Of a stretch of 64,000 nucleotides of DNA, positions 49,107-58,055 are shown piece after piece. The notes beneath the pieces were generated by a model. That model was not told where the DNA came from, did not search any database, and saw nothing but the letters and a program-made list of their open reading frames with translations. The DNA lies in assembly GCA_023101725.1 (NCBI GenBank), contig JALJCO010001445.1, forward strand, positions 150,184-214,183, given 5' to 3'. The DNA is from Atherinomorus stipes. Taxonomy: Eukaryota > Chordata > Actinopteri > Atheriniformes > Atherinidae. A program made the translations under genes and the position numbers. Each line of letters opens with the position of its first letter. The first letter of the stretch is position 1.

Positions 49107-49826
49107 ATGCCAAGAAGAAACAAGAATCGTAAAACCAACGCTCAGAAAGGTAATTTTTTATCTTCTGAGCCTGACCTTAAATCAATGGACAAGTTCCATA
49201 ATGATCACATTCAGAGATATTTACCAACGGATTCCCAGGAAAAAGGTGAGTGTATCTCTGCTGAACCATTGAGTAATGACCATTATCCTGCAATGCAGAT
49301 AAAACGTTCTGAACTAGATCAGGAAACAAATACAGAGGCTGAAATGCGTGACAAAACTAAAAATGTGAGAACAACATTTCGTATCACAAGAAAAAAGTCC
49401 CGCTGGAATAATATCTGTGTGAGGCCTGTAGTCACAGTACCTGACGAAGATTTAGCTGCAAAGTTACCTGGAAATTCAGAGGACACAGCTCCTCATGATG
49501 TCCCTACATCTCTGGTTCCAACCCAGGCGAAAAGCCTACAGCCTGAATTGAACACATCCAATTTCCACGAGCAAGATGCACTATCTCCAGCAAATTTACG
49601 ACTAATCCCTAGACCTGTGATTCTCAACATGATGAGAGAAAAGAATTCTGCAAAAAGAAACAACATTGCTGAAGACAATAAAATCATGACTCCAACCCCA
49701 GTGACAGAACCACAGCCTAAAGACACTGCTAGACAAGCACCATTAGAGTCTAAAGTACCTGTTGGTGTTCCAGAAAACACTTCTAAGACTGCTTTATCTA
49801 AAGAGCTCCACTATCAAAGCACCTGA
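49107..49826 (+). CDS. Unrecognised repeat-containing basic protein, first reading segment (frame 1 of 3)
   Basis: ATG at 49107 has a purine at -3 (AACATGC) and follows the promoter by the expected distance. The 239-codon frame begins MPRRNKNRKTNAQKGN, very basic. It contains a 96-residue unit (codons from 49293: MQIKRSELDQETNTEAEM... to ...NFHEQDA) with a strongly basic core, FRITRKKSRWNNICVRPV. A proline-rich unit follows (ANLRLIPRPV, IMTPTPVTEPQPKDTARQ). It ends at TGA 49824, but the next frame (+1) stays open across 49747-49823 and carries on with similar residues. So this is probably the N-terminal part of a longer product joined by frameshift, indel or splicing. No known domain is recognised, and function is unknown. 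Confidence 0.6.
   Translation: MPRRNKNRKTNAQKGNFLSSEPDLKSMDKFHNDHIQRYLPTDSQEKGECISAEPLSNDHYPAMQIKRSELDQETNTEAEMRDKTKNVRTTFRITRKKSRWNNICVRPVVTVPDEDLAAKLPGNSEDTAPHDVPTSLVPTQAKSLQPELNTSNFHEQDALSPANLRLIPRPVILNMMREKNSAKRNNIAEDNKIMTPTPVTEPQPKDTARQAPLESKVPVGVPENTSKTALSKELHYQST
49293..49580 (+). repeat. 96-codon repeat unit, copy 1
   Basis: 288 bp matching 49900-50187 without gaps at 276 of 288 positions (12 differences counted by eye). Copy spacing is 607 bp, which is not a multiple of three, so the two copies lie in different frames. Confidence 0.95.
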
Positions 49827-50349
49827 ACAAGCATCAGGTGTGAAGGTACCTGACAATACTGATAAAACTTCCATGTCAGACCAAAAATCAGAGTCCGGAA
49901 TGCAGATAAAACGTTCTGAACTAGATCAGGAAACAAATACAGAGGCTGAAATGCGTGAAGAAACTAAAAATGTAAGACCAACATTTCGTATCACAAGAAA
50001 AAAGTCCCGCTGGAACAATATCTGTGTGAGGCCTGTAGTCACAGTACCTGAAGAAGATTTAGCTGCAAAGTTACCTGGAAATTCAGAGGACACAGCTCCT
50101 CATGATGTCCCTACATCTCTGGTTCCAACCCAGGCAAAAAGCCAACAGCCTGAACTGAACACATCTAATTTTCACGAACAAGATGCATCAGGTGTGAAGG
50201 TGCCTGACAATACTGGTAAAACTTCCACGTCTGACAAAAAATCTGAGTCTGAAGCAACCCCTTTACAGTCAACCACCTCATCTGGGTTGCCGACCTCCAC
50301 TCAAACCCCTTCCTGCTCTGGGGCAATCAGAGAAAGAAACACAGCCTAA
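49747..50349 (+). CDS. Unrecognised repeat-containing protein, middle reading segment (frame 2 of 3)
   Basis: Frame +1 relative to the first segment opens after a TAG at 49744 and runs to TAA at 50347. It holds a linker unit (ASGVKVPDNTDKTSMSDQKSES), the second copy of the 96-residue unit (49900-50187), and a second linker (SGVKVPDNTGKTSTSDKKSES). It ends in low-complexity LPTSTQTPSCSG. The plausible start codon within it is only TTG, and no promoter lies upstream, so it is unlikely to be an independent gene. It continues in protein character from the segment before and into the one after, each junction needing a +1 shift. Confidence 0.5.
   Translation, partial: SLKYLLVFQKTLLRLLYLKSSTIKAPEQASGVKVPDNTDKTSMSDQKSESGMQIKRSELDQETNTEAEMREETKNVRPTFRITRKKSRWNNICVRPVVTVPEEDLAAKLPGNSEDTAPHDVPTSLVPTQAKSQQPELNTSNFHEQDASGVKVPDNTGKTSTSDKKSESEATPLQSTTSSGLPTSTQTPSCSGAIRERNTA
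49900..50187 (+). repeat. 96-codon repeat unit, copy 2
   Basis: Same length as copy 1 and about 96% identical. It encodes the same basic FRITRKKSRWNNICVRPV core with a few substitutions (for example VRTTF to VRPTF, PDEDL to PEEDL). Confidence 0.95.
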
Positions 50350-51772
50350 AAAGGCATCTGAGCAACCAGCATCAGAGACCACAGTTCCTCATGGTGTCCC
50401 TGCATCTGTGGTTCCAACCAAGGCAAAAAGCCTACAGCCTGAAGTAAACCCTTCCAGCTTAGACAAACAAGATGCACTGTCTCCAGCAAATTTACGTCTG
50501 ATTCCTAGACCTGTGCTTCTCAATATGATTAGAGAGAAGAAATTTGCCAGAAAGAACAACATTGCTGAAGACAATAAAATCATGACTCCCACCCCAGTGA
50601 CAGAACCCCAGCCTAAAGACACTGCTAGACAAACACCATTAGAGTCTAAAGTACCCGTTAGTCTTCCTGCCCCTGTAGTTTCAAGCAGTGCAAAATGCCT
50701 ACAGCCTGGATTGATTCCCGGTCACTTAAATGCCCCACATGACCTGTCTGCTGCAAATCCATGTCCAGTTCCTAAACCTTTGCCCACCATCCAGGATAAA
50801 GAGTCTGCTGAAAGAAAAGACAATGCAGAGAATAACAAATTTAGCCCCGTTGAAGGTTTCATCATGATTCCAGAGCTGCAGTTTTATGAAACTTTGGGTG
50901 CAAAGGATGACAAGATTTCAGAGCTTCAGCAAAAAAATCTTGATTTGCTGGCACAAATCAGGTCAATGAATATTCAGATTCAGCAAAAAAACACCCAACA
51001 CTCATTGGCTTCCCAGAAGTTGCAAGACCTTGAAAGAGAGATCCAGGAGGAGAAGATGAAAAGAAACTTCCTTGAGAGCTCCTTTGCTGAGCTTCAAGAG
51101 GAATCAAGGAAAGTCCAAACCCAACTGACTCAAACTCGTGCACAGCTACAAGATCAACAAAGAAATGCAGAGGAGAAAACAGCTCTAACAAGTGAGGTGG
51201 AGAAGCTCAAACAGCAGTTAAAGTCTCAAGAAGCCTTGTCTGAAAAGGAGACCGCTGTTCTTTATGTAGAATTAAGAAAGAAGAACGCTCTACATGCAGA
51301 CATCTCCACCAGAGTCAGCCAGCTGGAAGCAGATCTTAATGCAGAGAGGGCCAGGACAATGAAAGCTGAGACCAGCTTATCTCAGCAAGTGGAAGAAACA
51401 TCAAAACTGAGAGCTTCTCTGGAGAAAGTCCAACAAGACTTTGAAGAGCAGAAAACCCAGTGGAAGCAGAAGGAACATCTTCTCATCGCTCAACAGAAAA
51501 AACAAGAAGCTGTCATGAGAACAACTGTAATGGAGGCGCAGGAATATCTGGAGAACCAGCGGCTGCAGTGGGAAAAGGAAAAGTCCACCCTTCTGCAAAC
51601 GATATCCACCATGACAGAGAAGATCGTGGAGGAGGAAGCAGAGGAACAAAGTTACTTGGAGATGATGATGGACAGAGTTGAAAAGTTGGAGCAGAGCGTG
51701 CCATCCATCCCACAGGAGCAACCAAGAGAGAAGTCTTCCAGAAAGAAATCCAGGAAGAAAAGGTTCAGATAG
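50197..51772 (+). CDS. Unrecognised protein, C-terminal coiled-coil segment (frame 3 of 3)
   Basis: Open from after a stop at about 50194 to TAG at 51770; from the GTG at 50408 it spans 454 codons. An upstream part (LGQSEKETQPKKASEQ) overlaps the end of the middle segment. It then repeats the proline-rich unit of segment 1 (ALSPANLRLIPRPV..., IAEDNKIMTPTPVTEPQPKD), followed by a unique linker with FIMIPELQFYETLGAKDDK. From about residue 167 to 427 it is a continuous coiled coil with clear heptads (LASQKLQDLEREIQEEK, SEVEKLKQQLKSQ, SQQVEETSKLRASLEKVQQD). It ends in a basic tail, SSRKKSRKKRFR. The long intact coiled coil indicates selection on protein sequence. No family is recognised; a cytoskeletal, centrosomal or synaptonemal-type structural role would be speculation. 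Confidence 0.7.
50385..50655 (+). repeat. Proline-rich coding unit, second copy of 49489-49759
   Basis: PHGVPASVVPTKAKSLQPEV...DALSPANLRLIPRPVLLNM...TARQTPLESKVPV parallels PHDVPTSLVPTQAKSLQPEL...DALSPANLRLIPRPVILNM...TARQAPLESKVPV of segment 1. Spacing is 896 bp, giving frame 3 versus frame 1. Confidence 0.85.
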
Positions 51773-51868
51773 ACTCCACCTCCGCTGCAATCCAACGTTG
51801 GTTACCAAAGTAGAAAGTATGCAGGTTTCTTGGATTATTTCAATAGACATCGTGTCTCCAACTCTGGG

Positions 51869-52615
51869 CTCAGACTGAGGGTGAAACCCATTTCACCCCT
51901 TGGCCCTACCCCCTTACCCCTTCCCCTCCATTAAGTGGTAGGGCTATATACCCCTTCAATAGAAGATTTTTGCGGAAACACACACTTCAAACAGAGGGGT
52001 ATGAAAATCACCGGCAAGAAGAAGGCTGCTACCAAGTCCAAAAACATCCACAAAATGAATATTTTCTCCATAGATAAAGTTTAAAAAGTATGAAAACCAT
52101 TTTATTGTCTAGTTTAACGTCATTTAAATGTATAACAGTCATTTTCTCTGTAAAATGCACATGGAATTAATCGCTAGTACTACACTGATGCTTCAGTTAC
52201 ATAAACGCTACCAGGCTGAAAACCAGCAGTGCTCTGTAGGCAGCCCTGATAATCTACAGTGATAGATGATCAATTAAAATTTTGACAACATCACTGCGGG
52301 TATTCATTTACATGGAGGTTCTTCATGGGATATAACACAAGCAGGGATGTCATGCACAAATTGAATTTGCTTGTTAACGATAATCCACAGCTGTAGACGG
52401 TTTGATTTCTCCAGATTTGCGCCGACAGCTCAGAGCACATCTGCTTACACACAAGTCGGTGGGATCATTGATGACGTATGTGATTGTTGAAGGGGGGTCC
52501 CAATTTGTAGGGGCTGACTTTCAGCCCTACCCTTCGTAGCTTTGTTTTAAGTGGCAAGGGCCAAGGGGAAGGGGGAAGGGTAGGAGAGAAAAAGAGAATT
52601 GGGATTGGGCCTGAG
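51869..52615. mobile_element. Non-autonomous DNA transposon with CCCTACCCCTT-rich ends
   Basis: The left end CTCAGACTGAGGGTGAAACCC...CCCTACCCCCTTACCCCTTCC and the right end (complement) CTCAGGCCCAATCCCAATTC...CCTACCCTTCCCCCTTCCCC are inverted with diverged termini. Inverted GTGGTAGGGCT/GCCCTAC motifs lie further in. It sits about 100 bp after the stop codon of the coiled-coil gene, so it may overlap its 3' UTR. No target duplication is found. Confidence 0.55.
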
Positions 52616-52851
52616 TGTAATGCCGGTTAAACTAAAGACCAATGGAGTTGAAGCAGCTCATGTGTGTGCACGACATTAGCGTCACTTCCACTTGTCGCCA
52701 GAGGGGGCAAACTTCTGGAAAAAAGCTGGAAATTGCGCTGTACTCCTTTGAAGGTGATAGTCTTCATTTTGCTTCTGTCAACAAGAGTGATTTCATCTTT
52801 AACATGAACATTTATCATTTTTTATTCACACTATTCACACTTATTGTTAAG

Positions 52852-52944
52852 TGTAGTATAGTTATGTATTGATCTATCACAAGAGCTGGATGAGAAGAAA
52901 AGAAAGGAACGGAAGTGATGAAAACGGAAGTAGAAGGAATTGGT
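52852..52944 (+). repeat. gypsy 5' LTR, truncated
   Basis: TGTAGTATAG...GGAAGTGATGAAAACGGAAGTAGAAGGAAT matches the first ~93 bp of the 3' LTR. The rest is lost in the internal deletion. Confidence 0.9.
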
Positions 52945-53272
52945 CTATATTGCCAGTATGGAGAATGGAAAACTGGATCCCACATTCAGAGACACTCACT
53001 ATGTACTACTGAGAAACACTGCCAACAACTCCTTTGAACTGGTCAACACAGAAGATGGATCAAGAGTGAATAGGAACGTCAAACATCTTCACCATGCACC
53101 AGTGGTAATGGACTTTGATGTTTTTGAGCCTCCATTGGTTCCTGATGTTCAGGTCAACAAGGACACACAGGATGCATTATCTGCTGAGACCGTTCCAGCA
53201 GCTGAAATTGCACATGAATCTGATCCACCGATGTCGAAGGTTGTCACTCCAAGAAAAGGCACATGTTATTAG
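52945..53272 (+). pseudogene. gypsy pol C-terminal remnant (integrase tail)
   Basis: The frame contains PTFRDTHYVLLRNTANNSFE, LVNTEDGSRVNRNVKHLHHA and an acidic tail, ending at TAG before the 3' internal region. This is the GPY/F-type C-terminal part of a gypsy integrase and its tail. Everything 5' of it in gag-pol is deleted. Confidence 0.75.
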
Positions 53273-53510
53273 AAAGCCCATCAGATACAGAGAGACTTAG
53301 AAAAGAAAAGAACTTTGTCCTCAATAGTTTGCAAAAATGGAAATTTGAGTAGAATGAAAATGTTTTGATTTATTGACAAAGCAGTTTAATAGCAGTGATG
53401 TCATATGACAAAGATTTGTTTTCATTGAAACTCATGTTACAGATATAATTTTGTTCTAAACTGAAACATACTTTAAGGATAGACTTTTGTTCTAAAACAA
53501 GGGAGGAAAA

Positions 53511-53585
53511 TGTAGTATAGTTATGTATTGATCTATCGACGAGAGCTAGATGAGAAGAAAAGAGAGGAACGGAAGTGATTAAAAC
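53511..53585 (+). repeat. gypsy 3' LTR, first part (split by LINE)
   Basis: It follows the polypurine tract at 53499-53510 and is interrupted after GATTAAAAC by LINE sequence. Confidence 0.9.
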
Positions 53586-56430
53586 CCAGCTCATGGAGAT
53601 ATTTTTGCAAATACTAACTGATATTTTGGTTAAAATATGTGGTAACAAAAATGTATTTGTTTGTGGAGATCTTAATGTTGATTTGTTGAAATGGAATGAG
53701 CATAAATCAACAAATGATTTTTGCAACACTATGTTCAGTTTTGGACTTTGGCCTCTTATAAACAAACCAACTAGAATAACTAAACAGAGTACTACACTAA
53801 TCGATAGTATCTTTACAAATGTCTATGAAAAAATAAGTGGGTTTACCCAAAATCACTTACCTATTTTTGTGAACCTAGCAAATTATCATACTAACCCACA
53901 AAGGATTGAGGCATTAAAGTTTGACTTGGATACCTGAAATTGGGATGGTGTATGTTGATGATCCAAATCAGAAGCATATGATACTTTTTTATCTGGGTTC
54001 TTAGATCTAATATGATAAACACTGTCCTGTGAGGAAGATATCCAAAATCGTGGAAAAAAAAAAAAAAAAAAAAAAAAAAAATAAATATAGGGATAAGCCC
54101 TGGTTAACTATAGGTCTACAAAAAATCCATGAAGGAAAAAAAAATATTTAAAAGAGTAAAGAATAAAAAATAAATTTATAAAAAATATATAATTGTAATT
54201 TATAAAATAAAAATTTTTATAAATAATATAATAATTATAATTAAAAAAGTAAAAAAAAAAAAAAAAAAAACTATCTTTATAAAAAATATCTCCAATCAAG
54301 AACTAGTAAAAGTGAAATGAAAAAATAAAACTGTACAAAAATAAACTGACATTAATAATTAGATGTGGAGAAAGAAATATAATAAAAAAAACTTGAAACT
54401 AATACCAATAACATTGAAAGAACCTGGAATGTAATTAACCATATGATAAACAAACAAAATCTAAACGTAGACTTACCAAATTACTTCTGGAAGAAGTCTG
54501 GCGAGAAAGTAGATGATCTAAAAGATATTGTGAATGACTTTAATGATTATTTCGTCAACATTGGTCCCTCGCTGGCTGATAAAATTACTGTGCCAGTTGA
54601 TAGAAAGGATATGTTTGACCAAATAATAAATACTAACCTAAATTCTATGTTTCTTTTGTGGAGTAAATGAAAGTGATGTGATTGAAACAACAAGGAAGTT
54701 AAAAAATAAAACATCATGTGACATATATTCTATTGATATGAAAATTATTAAAGAAGTCATTTATTCTATTGTGAGGCCTTTGACTTATATATACAATCGG
54801 TCACTTCAAGCTGGAGTTTTCCCAGATGGCATGAAAATTGCAAAGGTAATACCAATATTCAAAAATGGAGACAAACATAGTATCGAAAATTATAGACCCA
54901 TATCCCTACTTCCTCAATTTTCAAAAATACTGGAAGCCCTTTTTGTTAAACAATTGGATGCATTCATTGATAAAAATAAACTGTTAAGCGAACATCAATA
55001 TGGGTTTCAAAAAAACAAAACCACAACGTATGCTGTGATGGAAATGGTTGAGACTATAACAGAGGCAATAGAAAATGATAAATTGACTGTTGGTGTATTT
55101 TTTTGATCTACAGAAAGCTTTTGACACCATTGATTACAGCAGGTTATTGAAAAAGTTGGATAGTTATGGGATAAGAGGTGTTGCTTATTTTTGGTTAAAA
55201 AGTTATTTAGAAAACAGAAAACAACGTATGCAAATAAATGATGTGTTGTCTGAATTAAAGGAAGTCATCTGTGGTATTCCACAAGGATCAGTGATTGGTC
55301 CAAAATTGTTTTTGATTTATATAAATGAAATTTGTAAAATTTCAGACGTTTTAAATTTTGTAGTTTTTGCAGATGACACCAACCTGTTTTGTTCTGGAAA
55401 GAACTTGGAGGACATTTTGAGTATTGTAGAGAGGAGCTTGAGAAACTAAAATATTGGTTTGATGTCAATAAATTGTCCCTCAACGTTAAAAAAAAAGTAA
55501 ATTTATGGTATTTGGAAATAAGAATAAAATCAAAAATAAAGACATCAAATTAAAAATTTGTGATGATGTAATTGAGAGAGTATTTGTGACAAAATTTCTC
55601 GGAGTGGTGATGGATGAGGGGTTGACATGGAAACAACATATTGATTATTTAAAAGGAAAAATATCAAAATCAATTGCAATTTTATATAAGTCTAAGGATG
55701 TATTAAACTCTAAATGTCTTTACATTATTTATTGTTCACTTATTGTTCCTTACTTGTCTTATTGTGCAGAGTTGTGGGGATCAACATTTAAAACAACTAT
55801 AAACTCAATAGTTATCTTGCAAAAACGTGCAATACGTTTGGTTAATAATGCAGGTTATCATGATCACACAAGTCCATTGTTTTTGAAGTCACATGTTTTG
55901 AAATTTAATGACATAGTATATTTAAGGATAATGCAAATCATGTACAAGGCAAAAACAAATTCATAACCTGATCTTTACAAAGATTTTTTTCTATGTCTGA
56001 AGGGAAGTATGACTTTAGAGATGGTTTTAAGTTTGTTGTGCCAAAAGCAACAAAAGGGATTAAAAGGAGATGTGTTTCTGTTGTGGGTGTAACATTTTGG
56101 AACAAGGCTAATTTGAATTTACGTTTGTGTAATTCATTGTTAATTTTTAAGCGCACGATTGTTGAATCTTGTTTTCAAAGCTGTAAGTAGGTGATAAGGA
56201 AAATGGGAAAATGCAGTAAAAGAAAACCTTTTTTTTTTTGTTTATATCTAGTTCATCTTTTTCCTTCCTCAATTGGAGGATTAAGTTAGAAATTTTGTTG
56301 TAGGATAGGCAATATAAGCTTTTGCTTCAGCCTATACCTTTTCAGTCTGCGTTATTGTAAATGTGAAGACTGATGTATCTTTATGTATTGTTGTATGATG
56401 ACTGAATTAAAAAAAAACAAAAAACAAAAC
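53581..56430 (+). mobile_element. 5'-truncated Jockey-superfamily LINE nested in the gypsy LTR
   Basis: AAAAC occurs at both junctions (53581-53585 and 56426-56430), a likely short target duplication, and the copy ends in an A-rich tail. Domains run in order: the C-terminal half of an apurinic-type endonuclease (53575-53937: VFVCGDLNVDLLKWNEH, TTLIDSIFTN); an A/T-rich degraded spacer with A-runs (about 54050-54420); RT motifs (54678-55106: IFKNGDKHSIENYRPISLLP, QYGFQKNKTT; 55090-55449: DLQKAFDTIDYSRLL, GIPQGSVIGPKLFLIYIN, VVFADDTNLF); and the C-terminal domain (55505-56190: FLGVVMDEGLTWKQHIDYLK, AELWGSTFKTTINSIVILQK). At least four frame breaks make it inactive. Relatedness to Rex1/CR1-like Jockey elements is judged from motifs only. 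Confidence 0.9.
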
Positions 56431-56543
56431 GGAAGTAGAAGGAATGCAAAGAATGCAAGGAATGTAAGGGTGGTGAAATGGTGAATAAAGAGTTAACAAA
56501 GAAACCCGAGCTGAAATGACGTTTAAAAGACGACAGCACAACA
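56431..56543 (+). repeat. gypsy 3' LTR, second part
   Basis: CGGAAGTAGAAGG continues the LTR. It contains AATAAAG (polyadenylation signal) and ends GCACAACA before TTAAG. Confidence 0.88.
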
Positions 56544-56689
56544 TTAAGATTAAGTAATTTTGAGTTAATGGTTAAATCTTTTGTTCAGCCTTTTTCAGCC
56601 CTTTTGGCTTCCCTTTTTGTTGAGATAGCTCTGAAAGCTTTAGCCCGGAGCTGGGATAGTGAGTTTTTTTGTGGGTTTTTTTTGCAAGC

Positions 56690-56760
56690 AATAAATGTTT
56701 TTGTATAGGAACATCTTTTAGATGTACGCTTGTTTCTTAGTTTATGGTGCTGCTCCCTGC
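56690..56760. repeat. Duplicated module, copy A (matches 61370-61435)
   Basis: TTTTTGTATAGGAACATCTTTTAGATGT...TTCTTAGTTTATGGTGCTGCTCC is nearly identical to TCTTTTGTATAGAAACATCTTTCAGATGT...TTCTTAGTTTATGGTGCTGCTCC at 61370-61435. Confidence 0.85.
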
Positions 56761-56761
56761 T

Positions 56762-57085
56762 TTTTACCTCCGCCAAGGAGGTAATGTTTTCGGTAGTGTT
56801 GGTTTGTCCGTCCATCCGTCCGTCTGTCTGTCAGCAACTTTACGGAAAAAGTACTGGACGGATTGACCTGAAATTTTCACCAGCCGTGTGCCTCAGCCCA
56901 AGGATGAGCCCATTAAATTTTGATGGTGATCCGGTCACCTTCTGGATCCAGGATTGTTTTGAAGGATTCTTTATCATTGTAAGATTAGCCATGTTGGAAA
57001 GGCGGTTGATGAGGCATGGGTGCCTACTTGTGGCAAAAGTGTGCAGCAGCAGGACTGAGCTCATGATGTCAGGGCGCAGAAATGA
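56762..57085 (+). mobile_element. 'CCTCCGCCAAGGAGG' dispersed repeat, left part
   Basis: It starts TTACCTCCGCCAAGGAGGTAATGTTTTCGG and continues with TTTGTCCGTCCATCCGTC, ACGGAAAAAGTACTGGACGGATT, CCTGAAATTTTCACC and GATCCGG. This layout is familiar from a DNA-repeat family of fish and invertebrates whose other end carries GGCGGAGGTCTGCGCTCT. The right part is at 60500-60688, and everything between is inserted. Confidence 0.75.
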
Positions 57086-58055
57086 ATTGAAGGGGGGGGG
57101 GGGGGGGAGGGGGGTATAGGTTTTGTGTGGTATGTGTTTTTATTTTTTAATATTATTTTGGTCGTTATGGTGCTTTTTATGTGGTCATTTTTGGTTATTT
57201 GTTGTTGTGCTGCTTGCGTCCACATTAGTTTTGGTCTTAGCTTTACATTGTGTGGTTCCTTTCCTTCCTTGGTTTTGATTGCCAGTGTCTGCCTCTCCTG
57301 TTGTGCCATTTGTGAGTTGGGTGTGGTTTAATTTTTTAAATTTCTATCCCTGCCCGGCTCTTTCCATTTGTTTGAATGCTTTTGTTTTCTCACTGGTGCT
57401 ATAAGATTGTTTGTTTTGTCCTGTGGTGATTAAGCCTTGAGGTGTCTTATAGGAATTTTATTGTGTGCTATGAGTTGCTTATATATTAATTTTTTGTGTT
57501 TGTTTTATGTATTGTTTGTGTTGTGTGGAGGTTTTGGATTTTACCCCATATGTATTTTGTTGTGGTGGTTTTTTGTAATTTTGTTTTTTCCTTCCGGGGC
57601 CTCCCGATATTATGTTTTTTGTTTTTTTTTGTTTTTTTTTTTTGTTTTTTTTGGATCCTGTGTGATTGGATTTTTCCTGTGTTTTTTTGCTGTTTTATTT
57701 TTTTTCTCCGGATGATTTTTTCAAATTGTTTTTTTTCCCCCTGGAGGATTGTGTGGGTTGGTGTTTTCACTCTTTGTTTTTTTTTAAAATCGGTGGTTGA
57801 TTTTGAATATTCCTTGGGGTTTGGTCCTCACATCGACATCAATTTTTGTGCTTTTTGAATCTTTGTGCCGGTTAGTGATGTTTTTCGGGTAATTGGTTGT
57901 AAATTGTCCGCCCTTTGTTTTGCAGAAAATGTTATTTAGTTGGTTGGTGGGTTTTATTAGGTTTGTTTTTTTCCTCACCACCACATACCTCCTTCTTTTG
58001 GTCTCTTGCATGAAATGTGTGGGGCTTATTAAGATTGCAACACTTTCTTGAAGAT
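57085..58055. other. Strand-asymmetric G/T-rich block of unknown nature
   Basis: The plus strand is dominated by T and G (minus: A and C) for almost 1 kb, starting at a G tract (57091-57107). Translations give only low-complexity hydrophobic (plus) or lysine/threonine-rich (minus) strings. It adjoins the broken end of the L1 copy and may be a separate insertion. I do not recognise it. Confidence 0.4.

Larger units (their letters stand above)
52847..56548 (+). mobile_element. Ty3/gypsy element, internally deleted, with a LINE in its 3' LTR
   Basis: The 5' LTR begins TGTAGTATAGTTATG at 52852 and the 3' LTR begins with the same bases at 53511, directly after the polypurine tract AAGGGAGGAAAA. 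The 3' LTR resumes at 56431 after the nested LINE and ends ...GCACAACA at 56543. TTAAG stands immediately outside both ends (52847-52851 and 56544-56548), an exact 5-bp target duplication. Without the LINE the 3' LTR is about 188 bp and holds AATAAA near its end. The 5' LTR is truncated at about 52940 and fused to the end of pol. Confidence 0.93.

Noticed and set aside
49246..49298. A 53-bp intron between GTGAGT and ATGCAG in the first segment
   Set aside because: It is too short for a typical vertebrate intron, the frame is open through it, and removing it would break phase.
57437..57858. 92-120-codon hydrophobic plus-strand frames resembling membrane proteins
   Set aside because: They are low-complexity translations of a T/G-rich block, with no start context, no recognisable domain and an equally open opposite strand.
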